From the IMG/VR virus record IMGVR_UViG_3300027797_000012, positions 1 through 64,000 of that record: a stretch of 64,000 bases of DNA; one strand, 5' to 3'. The translations under genes and the position numbers were made by a program. A model generated the notes under the pieces. The model saw nothing but the letters and a program-made list of their open reading frames with translations. It had not been told where the DNA came from and ran no database searches. Positions 30,119 through 39,000 of this stretch are shown piece after piece; position 1 is the stretch's first letter; each line of letters opens with the position of its first letter. The stretch comes from a virus.

Positions 30119-30127
30119 ATTATATCA
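30119..30127 (-). promoter_or_regulatory. Promoter for 29716-30060
   Basis: Extended -10 TGATATAAT. Confidence 0.66.
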
Positions 30128-30130
30128 GGT

Positions 30131-30358
30131 TTACTCGATAAGTAAAACACCACTGGCACATTCAAGACAGACAAGCCAGATGTCGTCATCTTCCTCGACG
30201 CAGATAACACAGGGAGAGAACCGACTGTTGATGTAGCCGATAGCTACGTCGCAGTTCTCACACACTGTGTCATCCGCAGAGAATTCTACAAGATCTAATG
30301 CCTCAGCTTGCTTTGCCTGTTCGGCTGTCTCTACTACATACAATTGAATGTTCACCAT
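30131..30358 (-). CDS. Zn-ribbon protein
   Basis: 75 residues. VCENCDVAIGYINSRF, PCVICVEEDD and WLVCLECASG provide three CxxC pairs, typical of a RING-like or rubredoxin-like knuckle. Unknown role. Confidence 0.66.
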   Translation of the reverse strand: MVNIQLYVVETAEQAKQAEALDLVEFSADDTVCENCDVAIGYINSRFSPCVICVEEDDDIWLVCLECASGVLLIE

Positions 30359-30379
30359 GGGGTGAACAATAAACGGATG

Positions 30380-31027
30380 TTAGAGAGCTGACTTAAAGAG
30401 TTCCTGCAGCTTCGCCAGCTTGGCGTTTGCCGCATCGAGCTGGGATTGGATCTCAGCAGTACGCTCGGTAACCATTTTCTCAATGAGGTAATCTACTACC
30501 GCGTTTGAGTTTGTCGGTGGTACAGGAGCTACACTGTTGAGCTGAGCGTCTAAGTGTTCGCGTTGGATCTTTTTAGTAGAGTACTTATAGATCTTGCGAG
30601 CTGTAAATTGTTCGGGCTTAAACAATGTCAAGCCAGAGACTGCTTCCGCAACGGTGCGCGGTGGAACGATTCCTGCAGGAGACCAGAATAGAGATGCTCG
30701 CATAGAACGCGCTGCGTTACTTTCTCCGCCTCCTCGTATAGCTCTCTCTTGAGATGTCTCTTTACGAGAAGAGACTTTACCTGCGCCTTGAAGTTCTTTA
30801 AGTGCAAGCCTAATATATGTTTCGTCATACGGACGTTTTGTTTCACGAGAGACGAGCTCTGTGATTTCAAGTACTGATAGCGGCTGAGTCTGGCGTCCTA
30901 ATATAGAGCGAACAGTCTCTGTGAATGTAAGTCCTGGTTTTACCATTGATGATGTAACTGGCGTTGTCCTTTCGTCGTTTATATCTACCGGTGTGGTAAA
31001 CCTAGCTATGTCTTTTAGTTTTGGCAT
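30380..31027 (-). CDS. Winged-helix/coiled-coil DNA-binding protein
   Basis: 215 residues. TFTETVRSILGRQTQPLSVL through YIRLALKELQGAGKVSSRK is a winged helix, and the C-terminal 45 residues form a coiled coil (TAEIQSQLDAANAKLAKLQE). ATG lies 6 nt after a TGATATAAT -10, so it is probably leaderless. The coding DNA for N-D-E-R (residues ~17-20) reads AACGACGAAAGG, identical to the leader ribosome binding site used elsewhere, so a second downstream initiation is conceivable. Confidence 0.73.
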   Translation of the reverse strand: MPKLKDIARFTTPVDINDERTTPVTSSMVKPGLTFTETVRSILGRQTQPLSVLEITELVSRETKRPYDETYIRLALKELQGAGKVSSRKETSQERAIRGGGESNAARSMRASLFWSPAGIVPPRTVAEAVSGLTLFKPEQFTARKIYKYSTKKIQREHLDAQLNSVAPVPPTNSNAVVDYLIEKMVTERTAEIQSQLDAANAKLAKLQELFKSAL

Positions 31028-31033
31028 AGTTGA

Positions 31034-31042
31034 ATTATATCA
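31034..31042 (-). promoter_or_regulatory. Leaderless promoter for 30380-31027
   Basis: Extended -10 TGATATAAT, 6 nt before ATG. Confidence 0.62.
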
Positions 31043-31103
31043 GGAGGTAGATGAAAATAAATGCAAGACTGCTCCGGAGTTTCTCAGCTAATTAGCTAAG
31101 CCT

Positions 31104-31200
31104 CTTGACTTTTACTAAGAAGAATAGCTCGAAGGGCATCCCACTTCTTGTCTGTCCGATATGTCCGTTTTAAGCGGGATTTTTGACTTCTACTAAGAAG
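31104..31200. repeat. Imperfect direct repeat at the end of the CHAP-like gene
   Basis: TTGACTTTTACTAAGAAG (31105-31122) and TTGACTTCTACTAAGAAG (31183-31200) lie 78 bp apart. The second is inside the last codons of the CHAP-like gene, the first is just beyond. A partial relative, TTACTAAGAAGTC, occurs near 53159. Confidence 0.6.
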
Positions 31201-32012
31201 TGACCCGTAGTCGAGCCGAGTAGCTCAAGCGAAGCTTGATCCGGTACTCCGTTAGCTCTTTCACCAACGTACCCGATTATCCGTTGCCAACGTGCGTAAG
31301 CTTGCTTTGTGCTACCGTCGAACATATCCGTCGTGATATTACGCAGGCCGGTCACCTGTTCAAGCGCAAGCTGCACATGCCCGATGTCTTTATTTCGTTT
31401 ACCAGGCCTGATGCTCGAAAGTAGAATTGTCGCCCGTTGACCCGTTTTAGCTTTTATATCCCCAGGCCTGAACTCAGGTCGAGCGAACCCGATGATCTCG
31501 TGCTCTGACCGTACTCGTCGGTACACACCGCGAGCTGCCGTGTCGCCTTTAGGCAGGCCGCTATTGACCTGGCCTTCAACCGTTCCTACCAAGCCCGTTG
31601 CCGTCCACCTAGATATATCCGTTACCAGGCCGACATGCCCTACTCCAAAATCTGCTGCCGTTGGAAACGTAAAGAACACGATGTCTCCAGGCTGGGGTTT
31701 TAAGTGAACCCGTTGAGCTTTATTAAACTCGGCCAGGCCTGAAGGTGTGTAAACACAACTTGGAATCGTCACCGCACATGAATGGAAGACGAAGTCGATA
31801 AACGCACCCGACCAGATGTTACCGTCATAGCCAGACCGTTCTCCAAAAGGAGTCCGTCCGTTAGGACCCGCTAGGTAGCCGACCCAGCTTTCTGCCGCTT
31901 CAATGACGGGCAGGCTGGCCTCGCTACTGTGCTGCGAGAATAGAGATGATGACTGTATTAAGTCTTGCAGAAATGTTTTCCGCTTCATTCGCCCTTGCCG
32001 ATAAACGGACAT
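31170..32012 (-). CDS. CHAP-like protein with substituted nucleophile plus peptidoglycan-binding domain
   Basis: 280 residues. The CHAP fold is recognisable: the region where the family has W-C-A reads GNIWSGAFIDFVFHSC, so the nucleophilic Cys is Ser. The His motif FGVGHVGLVTDI and KPQPGDIVFF are intact. A C-terminal PG_binding-like part follows (VQLALEQVTGLRNITTDMFD). Either an inactive binding module of the virion or a variant enzyme. The start ATG has GGGAGGAAC upstream and overlaps the preceding small gene by 89 bp. Compare the intact CHAP protein at 55069-55854. Confidence 0.8.
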   Translation of the reverse strand: MSVYRQGRMKRKTFLQDLIQSSSLFSQHSSEASLPVIEAAESWVGYLAGPNGRTPFGERSGYDGNIWSGAFIDFVFHSCAVTIPSCVYTPSGLAEFNKAQRVHLKPQPGDIVFFTFPTAADFGVGHVGLVTDISRWTATGLVGTVEGQVNSGLPKGDTAARGVYRRVRSEHEIIGFARPEFRPGDIKAKTGQRATILLSSIRPGKRNKDIGHVQLALEQVTGLRNITTDMFDGSTKQAYARWQRIIGYVGERANGVPDQASLELLGSTTGHFLVEVKNPA

Positions 32013-32109
32013 GTTCCTCCCGTGTCGCTGCTAGCTCCACGTCGCTGTTTAAGCAAGCCGCGTGCTCTCGCAAAAGAAAGGATATTTCTTCTAGCTCTAT
32101 TTGGTTCAT
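31924..32109 (-). CDS. Small helical protein
   Basis: 61 residues, ATGA-coupled to the preceding gene. LEEISFLLREHAACLNSDVE and the following part are helical and coiled-coil-like. Its 3' end lies inside the CHAP-like gene. Confidence 0.58.
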   Translation of the reverse strand: MNQIELEEISFLLREHAACLNSDVELAATREEHVRLSARANEAENISARLNTVIISILAAQ

Positions 32110-33032
32110 TCTTCTTCTGCCCCGGTCTCTTCAGCTTCGATAACATTGGCGTCACTTATACTCCCGTCACTAGTTTCTATTTGAATGCCCGCTTCAGCTA
32201 GTGTCGCAGCTATTGCTAGAGCTCCACTTGCTAATCGGTTTAACCGTTCGTTAATAATATCTGCTGCAGGCCTTGCGTCCGTCACAGTTATATTACCGTC
32301 TAACTCTACACCACCACGGACACCCGCGCGGTCTAGAATCTCCGTAGATGCTTTTAATCTTACTGGCTCTGATACTGCCGATGACATTAAATCTTCAAGA
32401 ACATCAACCGCGTATGGCGCAGCCTGAACTAATTTCTTCCGGGCCCGTTCGATGTCTTCACTTGGGTTCTTCTTGACATGACGAAGATGAACACGACACA
32501 AGCCGTCATCCTTAAGTCTTCCTGATGTCCAAAGCATGCAGCGAATCTTGTCGTCTTTAATTTGTCTGCAACGACTTGGCATTGCCGTCGGCTTACGCTT
32601 CTCACTTACGATTGGATTATCTTGCTCTGCTACCCACATCCGCGTAGCTCCAACTACCCAGGGAGGGACTAGATGATCGGACGCCGCCTCGGCTATTAAA
32701 TCCAGGCCCGTCAGGTAATCGCTGTTCATGTTCTTCGGATCTACGAGGATCGGCTTCTTCTCAGCTAACGAGAGGATACGCCGTTGGGTAACCATGTCCT
32801 TTGACCGTGCCTGAATCAAACCGGTAGGCACGCCGTTTGTTGCGTAGACCGTGTCCCAACCAAGTTGGGAAGATCTTAGGACCGCACGGTTTTCAAATGT
32901 ATCTTCACAGACTCCGCGCTCTACCTCGATGATTCCGAGAGCCGCGAGGTCAGGCCGGATGTTAACCGGAGTCTCGATGATAGGTGTATCATCACCGGAC
33001 TCTTCCTCAAGTAGTGCTGGTTTGTTTTCCAT
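32106..33032 (-). CDS. Putative terminase small subunit-like protein
   Basis: 308 residues. A central zinc-like cluster (SRCRQIKDDKIRCMLWTSG then CRVHLRH) precedes PVRLKASTEILDRAGVRGGV, a phrase typical of phage small-terminase and related DNA-recognition proteins. N- and C-terminal tails are acidic. It lies 19 kb from terL, so packaging function is only a possibility. ATG is 6 nt after TACAAT, hence leaderless. Confidence 0.6.
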   Translation of the reverse strand: MENKPALLEEESGDDTPIIETPVNIRPDLAALGIIEVERGVCEDTFENRAVLRSSQLGWDTVYATNGVPTGLIQARSKDMVTQRRILSLAEKKPILVDPKNMNSDYLTGLDLIAEAASDHLVPPWVVGATRMWVAEQDNPIVSEKRKPTAMPSRCRQIKDDKIRCMLWTSGRLKDDGLCRVHLRHVKKNPSEDIERARKKLVQAAPYAVDVLEDLMSSAVSEPVRLKASTEILDRAGVRGGVELDGNITVTDARPAADIINERLNRLASGALAIAATLAEAGIQIETSDGSISDANVIEAEETGAEEE

Positions 33033-33038
33033 AGTTCA

Positions 33039-33044
33039 ATTGTA
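33039..33044 (-). promoter_or_regulatory. Leaderless promoter for 32106-33032
   Basis: TACAAT -10, 6 nt before ATG. Confidence 0.55.
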
Positions 33045-33060
33045 CATACAAGTAGAAAAG

Positions 33061-33110
33061 GAGACAGACTCCATACCGCCGGGGAGAGGACTGGATACGG
33101 AGCCTGTCTC
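33061..33110 (-). terminator. Terminator after the 60-residue membrane protein
   Basis: Long stem GAGACAG(G)CTCC/GGAG(T)CTGTCTC, tail CTTTTCTACTTG on the minus strand. GTTCTTTT on the other side would also allow plus-strand termination. Confidence 0.78.
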
Positions 33111-33133
33111 GTTCTTTTAGGTTTAGAAGTTAA

Positions 33134-33316
33134 TTACTTCTTTCGACCAAACGCTGCGTCATTTGGATTTAGGTAACGCAAGACTACTGGGAGCATAGCT
33201 GCTAGACCAGCCTTTGCGATATCCGCTGGATCTGTCACGCCAGCCATGTACACGGCAATTCCTGCGGCAAGAAATGATCTTGCCCATGATGCTGCCATTG
33301 CTTTTAAATCATTCAT
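33134..33316 (-). CDS. Small membrane protein, holin candidate
   Basis: 60 residues. WARSFLAAGIAVYMAGVTD and AKAGLAAMLPVVLRYLNPND form two weakly hydrophobic helices, and the C-terminus is basic (FGRKK). Short proteins of this pattern are widespread in phages and often labelled holins. AAAAGGAG lies 5 nt before ATG, preceded by a GAGACA/TGTCTC hairpin (near 33328-33344). Located beside the CHAP-like gene. Confidence 0.68.
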   Translation of the reverse strand: MNDLKAMAASWARSFLAAGIAVYMAGVTDPADIAKAGLAAMLPVVLRYLNPNDAAFGRKK

Positions 33317-33465
33317 GTGTTCTCCTTTTGAGACAGGGTTTGTCTCTAAGGAAATACTACACTACGTCTCGAAGGTTTAGTGGGTGAGAGAGGAGATAAT
33401 TACCCTTAAAAGACCCATGTAGAAACAGAAGTTTTACAAGGGTACCTAACTGCTTCTTTTTATGG

Positions 33466-33675
33466 TTAGTTTTTCTTTTCAACCGTCAAAGCTTTGGGCT
33501 TCCAAGACTTGTTACAGTCACAAGAACACACCCATAATTTCTCGTACCAGGCGATTTCATGAGCGCATTTCTCACATTTAGTGTCTCGACAAAGTCCGCA
33601 TGGAAGCGCAGTGGGAATCACAGTCCGTGTTCCCCACCAGGCTTCCGCACGTAGATCTTTACTTTGATTATTCAA
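33466..33675 (-). CDS. Zn-ribbon protein
   Basis: 69 residues with CGLCRDTKCEKCAHE and WVCSCDCNKSW, seven cysteines in all. Overlaps the glycosyltransferase end by 8 bp. Confidence 0.65.
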   Translation of the reverse strand: MNNQSKDLRAEAWWGTRTVIPTALPCGLCRDTKCEKCAHEIAWYEKLWVCSCDCNKSWKPKALTVEKKN

Positions 33676-34333
33676 CTACGTAAATCACTTCCTTATGATG
33701 TTTAACCTTGACCAGTGAATCTACCCAGATCTTGTATCCAGCTTCCTTAGCTCCTTCGCACCATGAGTAGTCTTCACCCATGTTAACAGGGAATCCAATT
33801 TCTTCCCAGTAAACCTCGCGAATCTTGAACCACGGTCTCTTCATGTTTTCAAAGACTCCATGCTTCATAGCCACGAATCCAAAACCTACACCGCCGACCT
33901 CTACGGGGTCCCAACGGAGAAGGAAATCAGACTTGTTGACCTTTGTCGGTCTCCCTTCAGGATCTGTAAGATTAACTGCTACTGTACCGTTTGGGTGAGT
34001 CATGTACACTCCACTGACCACGTCCATCTCGGAATCGTAGATACGCATGAAGTCATCTGGCTCCCACTCGATATCTGAATCAATCCAGAAGATCTTCTTG
34101 TACGAGTACTTTCCTCCGGCAATTTCGTTAGTTGACCAGTCATGACCATACGAGTCAGATGCTACCTGCTCACGGGTAGATGGGATAAACGAACCAGACT
34201 TGTTTAGAAGATGATACGAAATCCCGTACTCATTAAGAACACGAGTGGTAGCTACTAAACTATCAACGTAAGCTGCTTTGTAGGAAGATCCTGGAGTCGC
34301 AATCAAAACGTCGTAATGTTTTTTATCCGTCAC
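33668..34333 (-). CDS. GT-A type glycosyltransferase-like protein
   Basis: 221 residues from a GTG that overlaps the upstream stop as GTGA. YDVLIATPGSSYKAAYVDSL is the nucleotide-sugar strand, KKIFWIDSDIEWEPDDF carries the DxD-type metal motif, and GEDYSWCEGAKEAGYKIWVD matches the ED acceptor/catalytic region. It probably glycosylates DNA, a virion protein or host surface glycans. A second member lies at 54085-54930. Confidence 0.8.
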   Translation of the reverse strand: MTDKKHYDVLIATPGSSYKAAYVDSLVATTRVLNEYGISYHLLNKSGSFIPSTREQVASDSYGHDWSTNEIAGGKYSYKKIFWIDSDIEWEPDDFMRIYDSEMDVVSGVYMTHPNGTVAVNLTDPEGRPTKVNKSDFLLRWDPVEVGGVGFGFVAMKHGVFENMKRPWFKIREVYWEEIGFPVNMGEDYSWCEGAKEAGYKIWVDSLVKVKHHKEVIYVVE

Positions 34334-34476
34334 CACTCTGCTCCAATCCAAAAGAAGCACAGATCAAGATCAAACGATTTCTTGTCAAAGCGGATAGCTA
34401 ACGAGAAGTGCTTGAAGGAGTATCCATAATGAAACCAGGTGTTTCCCTTCTTCCCGACTTTAATCTCTTTGTGCAT
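34330..34476 (-). CDS. 48-residue hypothetical protein
   Basis: ATG at 34476 overlaps the end of the upstream gene. GNTWFHYGYSFKHFSLAIRF then a short aromatic end. Coupled to the glycosyltransferase. Confidence 0.58.
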   Translation of the reverse strand: MHKEIKVGKKGNTWFHYGYSFKHFSLAIRFDKKSFDLDLCFFWIGAEW

Positions 34477-34684
34477 TTTTAAGATCCTTCTTGTTTATTT
34501 TTACCCTGGTTGCTTCATCTTCATAGGAGTCACCGTCATAGGTGAATCCGGTGTATTCAACGCCGATGACCCAAGCTTTACCTGGAACTCGTAATAGCTT
34601 GAGCATGAAATCAAAAATTCTGCTCTTCCATTCTGGCATATCAATCACAACGAACACAGGAAGATCTTTTTTCTTCTTAGCCAC
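34460..34684 (-). CDS. Small hypothetical protein
   Basis: 74 residues from GTG 34684, one base after the upstream stop, with GAGGTG upstream. PVFVVIDMPEWKSRIFDFML then LRVPGKAWVIGVEYTG. A frame to 34810 lies wholly inside the upstream gene and is not used. Confidence 0.6.
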   Translation of the reverse strand: MAKKKKDLPVFVVIDMPEWKSRIFDFMLKLLRVPGKAWVIGVEYTGFTYDGDSYEDEATRVKINKKDLKNAQRD

Positions 34685-34685
34685 A

Positions 34686-35162
34686 TCACACCTCAGTTCT
34701 ACAGGAAGAGCATAGAAGAGCATCAAAACCGGTAGGACCATCGGAAGCTCTACCTGAAGCAGAAACTGGAACGGGAACAACCTTGCTGTCGTTCTTCCCG
34801 CAACGAGCACATGCTAGCTCGATAATCCACTCGACGCCCTTACCCGCTGAGATACAAGCGTAAATCCCACGACTCAACGCGTGCATTGCTCCAGCACCTT
34901 CAGTCTTACGAAGGAACATACGAGTATCATCCGCAGTCAATACGGCATGGATCTTCTTGCAAGGGCATAACATCGCAGAAGGTTTACACGTAAGAATTCC
35001 AGCGTAGGTCGTATGCTTTGAAACAGCATGGCCACAAACGCAGATCCTCTTGTCTCGCCCACCAGACTTAGACTTATTCACAATTGCCTTATCCGCTGCC
35101 TCAACCTCATCAAAAGTTAATCCCATAGCCTCAAGGGCGTCAAGGGAATTATCCTGTGACAT
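34686..35162 (-). CDS. Multi-cysteine protein
   Basis: 158 residues. RICVCGHAVSKHTTY, LTCKPSAMLCPCKKIH, LACARCGKND and LLCSSCRTEV carry paired cysteines for two zinc sites. CVCGH...H is an LIM/HIT-like start common in actinophage proteins. Function unknown. Confidence 0.68.
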   Translation of the reverse strand: MSQDNSLDALEAMGLTFDEVEAADKAIVNKSKSGGRDKRICVCGHAVSKHTTYAGILTCKPSAMLCPCKKIHAVLTADDTRMFLRKTEGAGAMHALSRGIYACISAGKGVEWIIELACARCGKNDSKVVPVPVSASGRASDGPTGFDALLCSSCRTEV

Positions 35163-35349
35163 ACGTGTAACCCATCAAGCAGATCCACCATAGGAATAAT
35201 AAGCTGGAGATAGAATTAACTACCGTTGCCAGTAGCGTAATAGTTCTATTTTCCTTCTTTATAATATGTTTTTGTGTTGTCTTTACCAAGCTTGCTGCTA
35301 CCCAAAGAAAAATAGAAAACCAAAACAGTTTAGATTCAAAGGTATTCAT
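35149..35349 (-). CDS. Two-helix membrane protein
   Basis: 66 residues from ATG 35349 with GAGAGGTGGGCT upstream. LFWFSIFLWVAASLV and LATVVNSISSLLFLWWICLM are membrane helices around a basic loop (KTTQKHIIKKENRT). Confidence 0.62.
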   Translation of the reverse strand: MNTFESKLFWFSIFLWVAASLVKTTQKHIIKKENRTITLLATVVNSISSLLFLWWICLMGYTYVTG

Positions 35350-35561
35350 AGCCCACCTCTCAGAAGCAAGTGCACCTTGTGTACACGAGAAAATAATATC
35401 ATAAAAACTCAACTAAAGTACTACTAAAATCAACTTCTTTCTTTGATTCTTTAATCCTCAACTATAAATTCTAAAGCCCCTAGGGAGAATCTCCTACACG
35501 TAAACTAAATATAGTAGAGTATTAAAGTATCAATATATACTTTATATAGTTTTTTACCCAC

Positions 35562-35667
35562 TTACTAAGGCATTCTGTCTCTTTAGTTTTATTTTTCTAC
35601 CTTAGTAAGCCTCTCTGGCAGTACTAAGGCAAAACAGTACTTCTCTCACTCTTTTCTACCTTAGTAT
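35562..35667. repeat. Four-arm TACTAAGG inverted repeat element
   Basis: Four copies of an 8-bp core in alternating orientation: TTACTAAGG (35562), CCTTAGTAA (35600), GTACTAAGG (35621), CCTTAGTAT (35659). The middle two also enclose GCC/GGC, forming a 30-nt hairpin. Arms can pair in two mutually exclusive ways. Confidence 0.7.
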
Positions 35668-35726
35668 CTTTTTTATCACTTTTTCTTTATTTCTCTCTTC
35701 TTTCTCTTCTTCTCATTTTTCTTCTC

Positions 35727-35735
35727 ATTATAAGA
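35727..35735 (-). promoter_or_regulatory. Minus-strand promoter upstream of the four-arm element
   Basis: -10 TATAAT on the minus strand, with TCACCGCAA 7 nt upstream. It would give a leader of ~370 nt containing the four-arm element before the gene at 35349. Confidence 0.5.
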
Positions 35736-35756
35736 CACATTGCGGTGATAAGATGA

Positions 35757-35762
35757 TAAAAT
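35757..35762 (+). promoter_or_regulatory. Leaderless plus-strand promoter
   Basis: TAAAAT, 6 nt before the ATG at 35769. Confidence 0.5.
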
Positions 35763-35768
35763 TCCACC

Positions 35769-35999
35769 ATGAGATCCGAACAAACGGTGGACTTTAATAC
35801 CACCATGAGTCGAGTATCTGCCTGTACTATTACGGTCCGTCAGACCATGCAAGATCTAATTGATCCATACTTTCTTGACCAACGAGCGGATCTACTCATA
35901 GCCGTTCAAGACTTACTCAATGACGCCACACGACTCTACAACATCGCATCCGAGATCGCCTGGTCCGAGTCAGATGAAAAGGCCGAGCAAGAACAATAG
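35769..35999 (+). CDS. Small helical protein
   Basis: 76 residues, likely leaderless. SACTITVRQTMQDLIDPYFL and LIAVQDLLNDATRLYNIASE, acidic end. First gene of the plus-strand operon; its stop directly precedes the ribosome binding site of the giant gene. Confidence 0.66.
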   Translation: MRSEQTVDFNTTMSRVSACTITVRQTMQDLIDPYFLDQRADLLIAVQDLLNDATRLYNIASEIAWSESDEKAEQEQ

Positions 36000-36011
36000 G
36001 AGAGAAATAAA

Positions 36012-39000
36012 ATAAATCGCAAAGCTCAACGTGGGGGAGAGCACGCGATACCAAGTAAGGCAAAACTACTACGAGCAACGTCCGCGTTGTTCGTTTTCAT
36101 GTCCGTAGTTCTAGGACCCCTTCTTCTTACAATGCCGTCTGCCCAGGCAAACCCTTCAGGGTTAACCGCCGAGGTCTACAACGTTCTAGGCCAGAATAAC
36201 GCTCCTTACATTCCTCAAGGCGCTTCTCCCGTAGTTACAACTAGCGTTCCCAATATTAACTTCCAATGGGGAAGCGGCAGCGTTCTAGGCGGACCGTATG
36301 AAGATGTAATCGTAGTCTTTACAGGATGGATTACCAGTGATGCTACCCAGGACATTTCATTTTTAGCTACCGCGGATGACGGAACTAAACTCTACATTGA
36401 CGGTAACTTAATAACCAGCGACTGGTTTGATAAAGGTGGCGGAGGAACTACAAGCTCCCCTGTACCTTTTACCGCAGGAGTCTCAAAGTCTATAGAGCTT
36501 ATGTACTATGAAAACGGTGGCGGAGCAAACGTATTTCTTCACTGGGATAAGTCTGGCCAAATGGAAATCATTCCAGCCTCTGCTTTTGTGTATGCTACTC
36601 CTCCACCTCCTGAAGTCTTGTCCGTTGGCGCTCCTACCAATCTAACAGTAGTTGATGGCGCATCTTCGGTTGTTCTTACGTGGAACGCTCCTACAGATGG
36701 AAATAGACAACCAGAGCGCTATGCTATTGGTTTTACCTGTCAAGGTTGTGGCGGTTGGGGAGTTGCTACAGGAAACGTTGGCGGTCCTAACTCGTTGAAC
36801 ACTACCATTACCTTAGATCATTCTTTGTTTAATTCATTAAAGCCAAGTGGCACCGTCTGGACATTCACAGTTAGATCTGACAATGACACGTTAGCTCTCT
36901 ACTCCTCTGTCTCCAACGCGGTGACAGTTAAGGTAGGTCTTACCGCACAAGAAATTGCAGATGCTGAAGCTGCAATCGCAGCAGCTACTGCGGAAGCCGC
37001 ACGGTTAGCAGAGGTAGCAAGGCTTGCGGAAGTTGCGCGTTTAGCAGAGGTCGCACGTCTTGAAGCAGAGGCCGCAGCTCTTATCGCCGCGCAGGCAGCA
37101 GCCGCACAGGCACTTGCAGATCAAACTGCAGCAGATGCGGTAAAGCTACTAATAACTAATTCAAGTTGGACACAGGCTAGAGCTGCATACGACATCTTAA
37201 CAGCTCCTCAAAAAGATCTCGTTACTAATTACGCAACCTTAACATCCGCGGAAGCGGCAGCAATTGCAGCACAAGTAGCAGCCGCGCAAGCGGCAGCAAC
37301 CGCTGAAGCCGCAAGAATAGCAGCAGAGGTTGCAGAAGTTGCAAGATTAGCAGAAGTTGCAAGATTAGCAGAAGTTGCGCGATTAGCGGAGATAGCAAGA
37401 TTAGCTGAGGTAGCAAGGCTTCAAGCAGAAGCAGCAGCGGTATTAGCTGCGCAGCAAGAAGAAGCAAGAATTGCAGCCGCCACAGCAGAGGCTGCTCGTC
37501 TTGCTGAAGTTGCTAGACTCGCTGAAGTTGCAAGACTAGCGGAAGTTGAAAGGCTAGCAGAGATTGCTAGAGTAGCAGAAGCGGCAAGACTGGCAGAGAT
37601 AGCAAGACTTGCCGAAGTGGCTAGACTTGCTGAGGCAGCAAGATTAGCGGAAGCAGAGAGAATAGAAGCCGAAAGAATTGCAGCTGCTACTGCTGAGGTA
37701 GCAAGATTAGCTGAGATCGCGAGACTTGCTGAAGTTGCCAGGTTAGCAGAAGTCGAAAGACTTGCCGAGATAGCGAGACTTGCAGAAGTAGCGAGATTGG
37801 CTGAAGTCGCTAGAGTAGCAGAAGAGGCCAGACTTGCTGAAGTTGCTAGACTTGCAGAGGCTGAAAGACTCGAGGCTGAAAGAATAGCAGCAGCAACTGA
37901 AGCTGCTCGTGTCGCCGCAGAAGCAGAGGCTGCCCGTATAGCCGCTGAGGTTGAAGCTGCGAGAATAGCGGCAGAGGCAGCAGCCAAAGCGGAAGCTGAC
38001 AGAATTGCTGCAGAAGAAGCTGCAAGAGAAGAAGCAAGAATTAAAGCAGAGGCCGAGGCAAAAGCCGAGGAAGAGCGCATTGCAGCCGAGATTGAAGCAG
38101 CAAGAATTCAAGCAGAGATAGAAGCTAAGGAAGAAGCGGATCGTATTGCAGCGGAGGTTGCAGCAGCTGAGGCAAAGGCCGAAGCCGAGGCTAAGGCTGA
38201 AGCTGAACGTATAGCGGCAGAGGAAGCGGCTGCAAAGGCAGAGGAAGAAAGACTTGCAGCAGAGGCAGAGGCAGCAGCTAAGGCTGAAGAAGAAAGAATA
38301 GCAGCAGAATTAGCAGAGGCAGAACGTCTTGCAGAAATTGAACGTCAACGAATTGAAGCGGAACGTATCGCTGCTGAGGAAGAAGCCGAAGCTGCACAGG
38401 CAGCAATTGACGAAGGTACACCTGAAGCGGTTGATAATTCGGTAACTGATGCGCTCGCAGATGGAAAAGTCAGTTCAACAGAGGTAGCAGCAGTTGCAGA
38501 GATAATGGCGGCAGATGGAAAAGTTGACGCTAAAGAAACAAATCAACTAGTTGAAGCGTTATCAGCAGACGGTAAAGTTTCTGTAGCAGACCAAGTCTCT
38601 GTGCTAGCAGCGCTTGCATCAGACGGTGACGTTTCAAAAGAAGACGTAGCAGCCATCGTTGCGTTAGCTGGTTCGGACGGGGCATTATCAGAGGGTGAAA
38701 AAGACATTGTTGCAGATGCTCTTATCCAGTCAGTCGCCCCAGGAGAAAACTTAACTACAGAACAAATTCAAGATGCTGGAATCGAGTATAAAGATCTCCC
38801 TGCTGAAACTCCCGTTGAAGTTCGTACAGATGACAGCGGAAATGAAATTGTTATCACCGCCGAGGTTGCAGCTAACATCGAGCTTGTAACAGATCCTGGA
38901 GCATTAGCCGAGGCATTGTTCACAGACCCTGGAGCAGCGCTCGCAGCCTTTGGAAGTCTAGGCGCGGATATGTCTGAGGAAGAACGTGAAGAGTCAACCA

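Larger units (their letters stand above)
35350..35768. other. Intergenic control region at the strand switch
   Basis: About 420 bp between divergent transcription units. It is AT-rich and holds no convincing gene. Its right part (35640-35730) is pyrimidine-rich on the plus strand. It contains the four-arm repeat element at 35562-35667 and outward promoters at both ends. Confidence 0.6.

Noticed and set aside
31085-31169. Open frame ending LLSKSQEA after the CHAP-like gene
   Set aside because: No ATG, GTG or TTG; best explained by the short duplicated DNA segment.
37225-38111. Long minus-strand frames opposite the Ala/Glu repeats
   Set aside because: Antisense by-products of repeats biased to GCA/GAA codons; Leu/Ser-rich nonsense.
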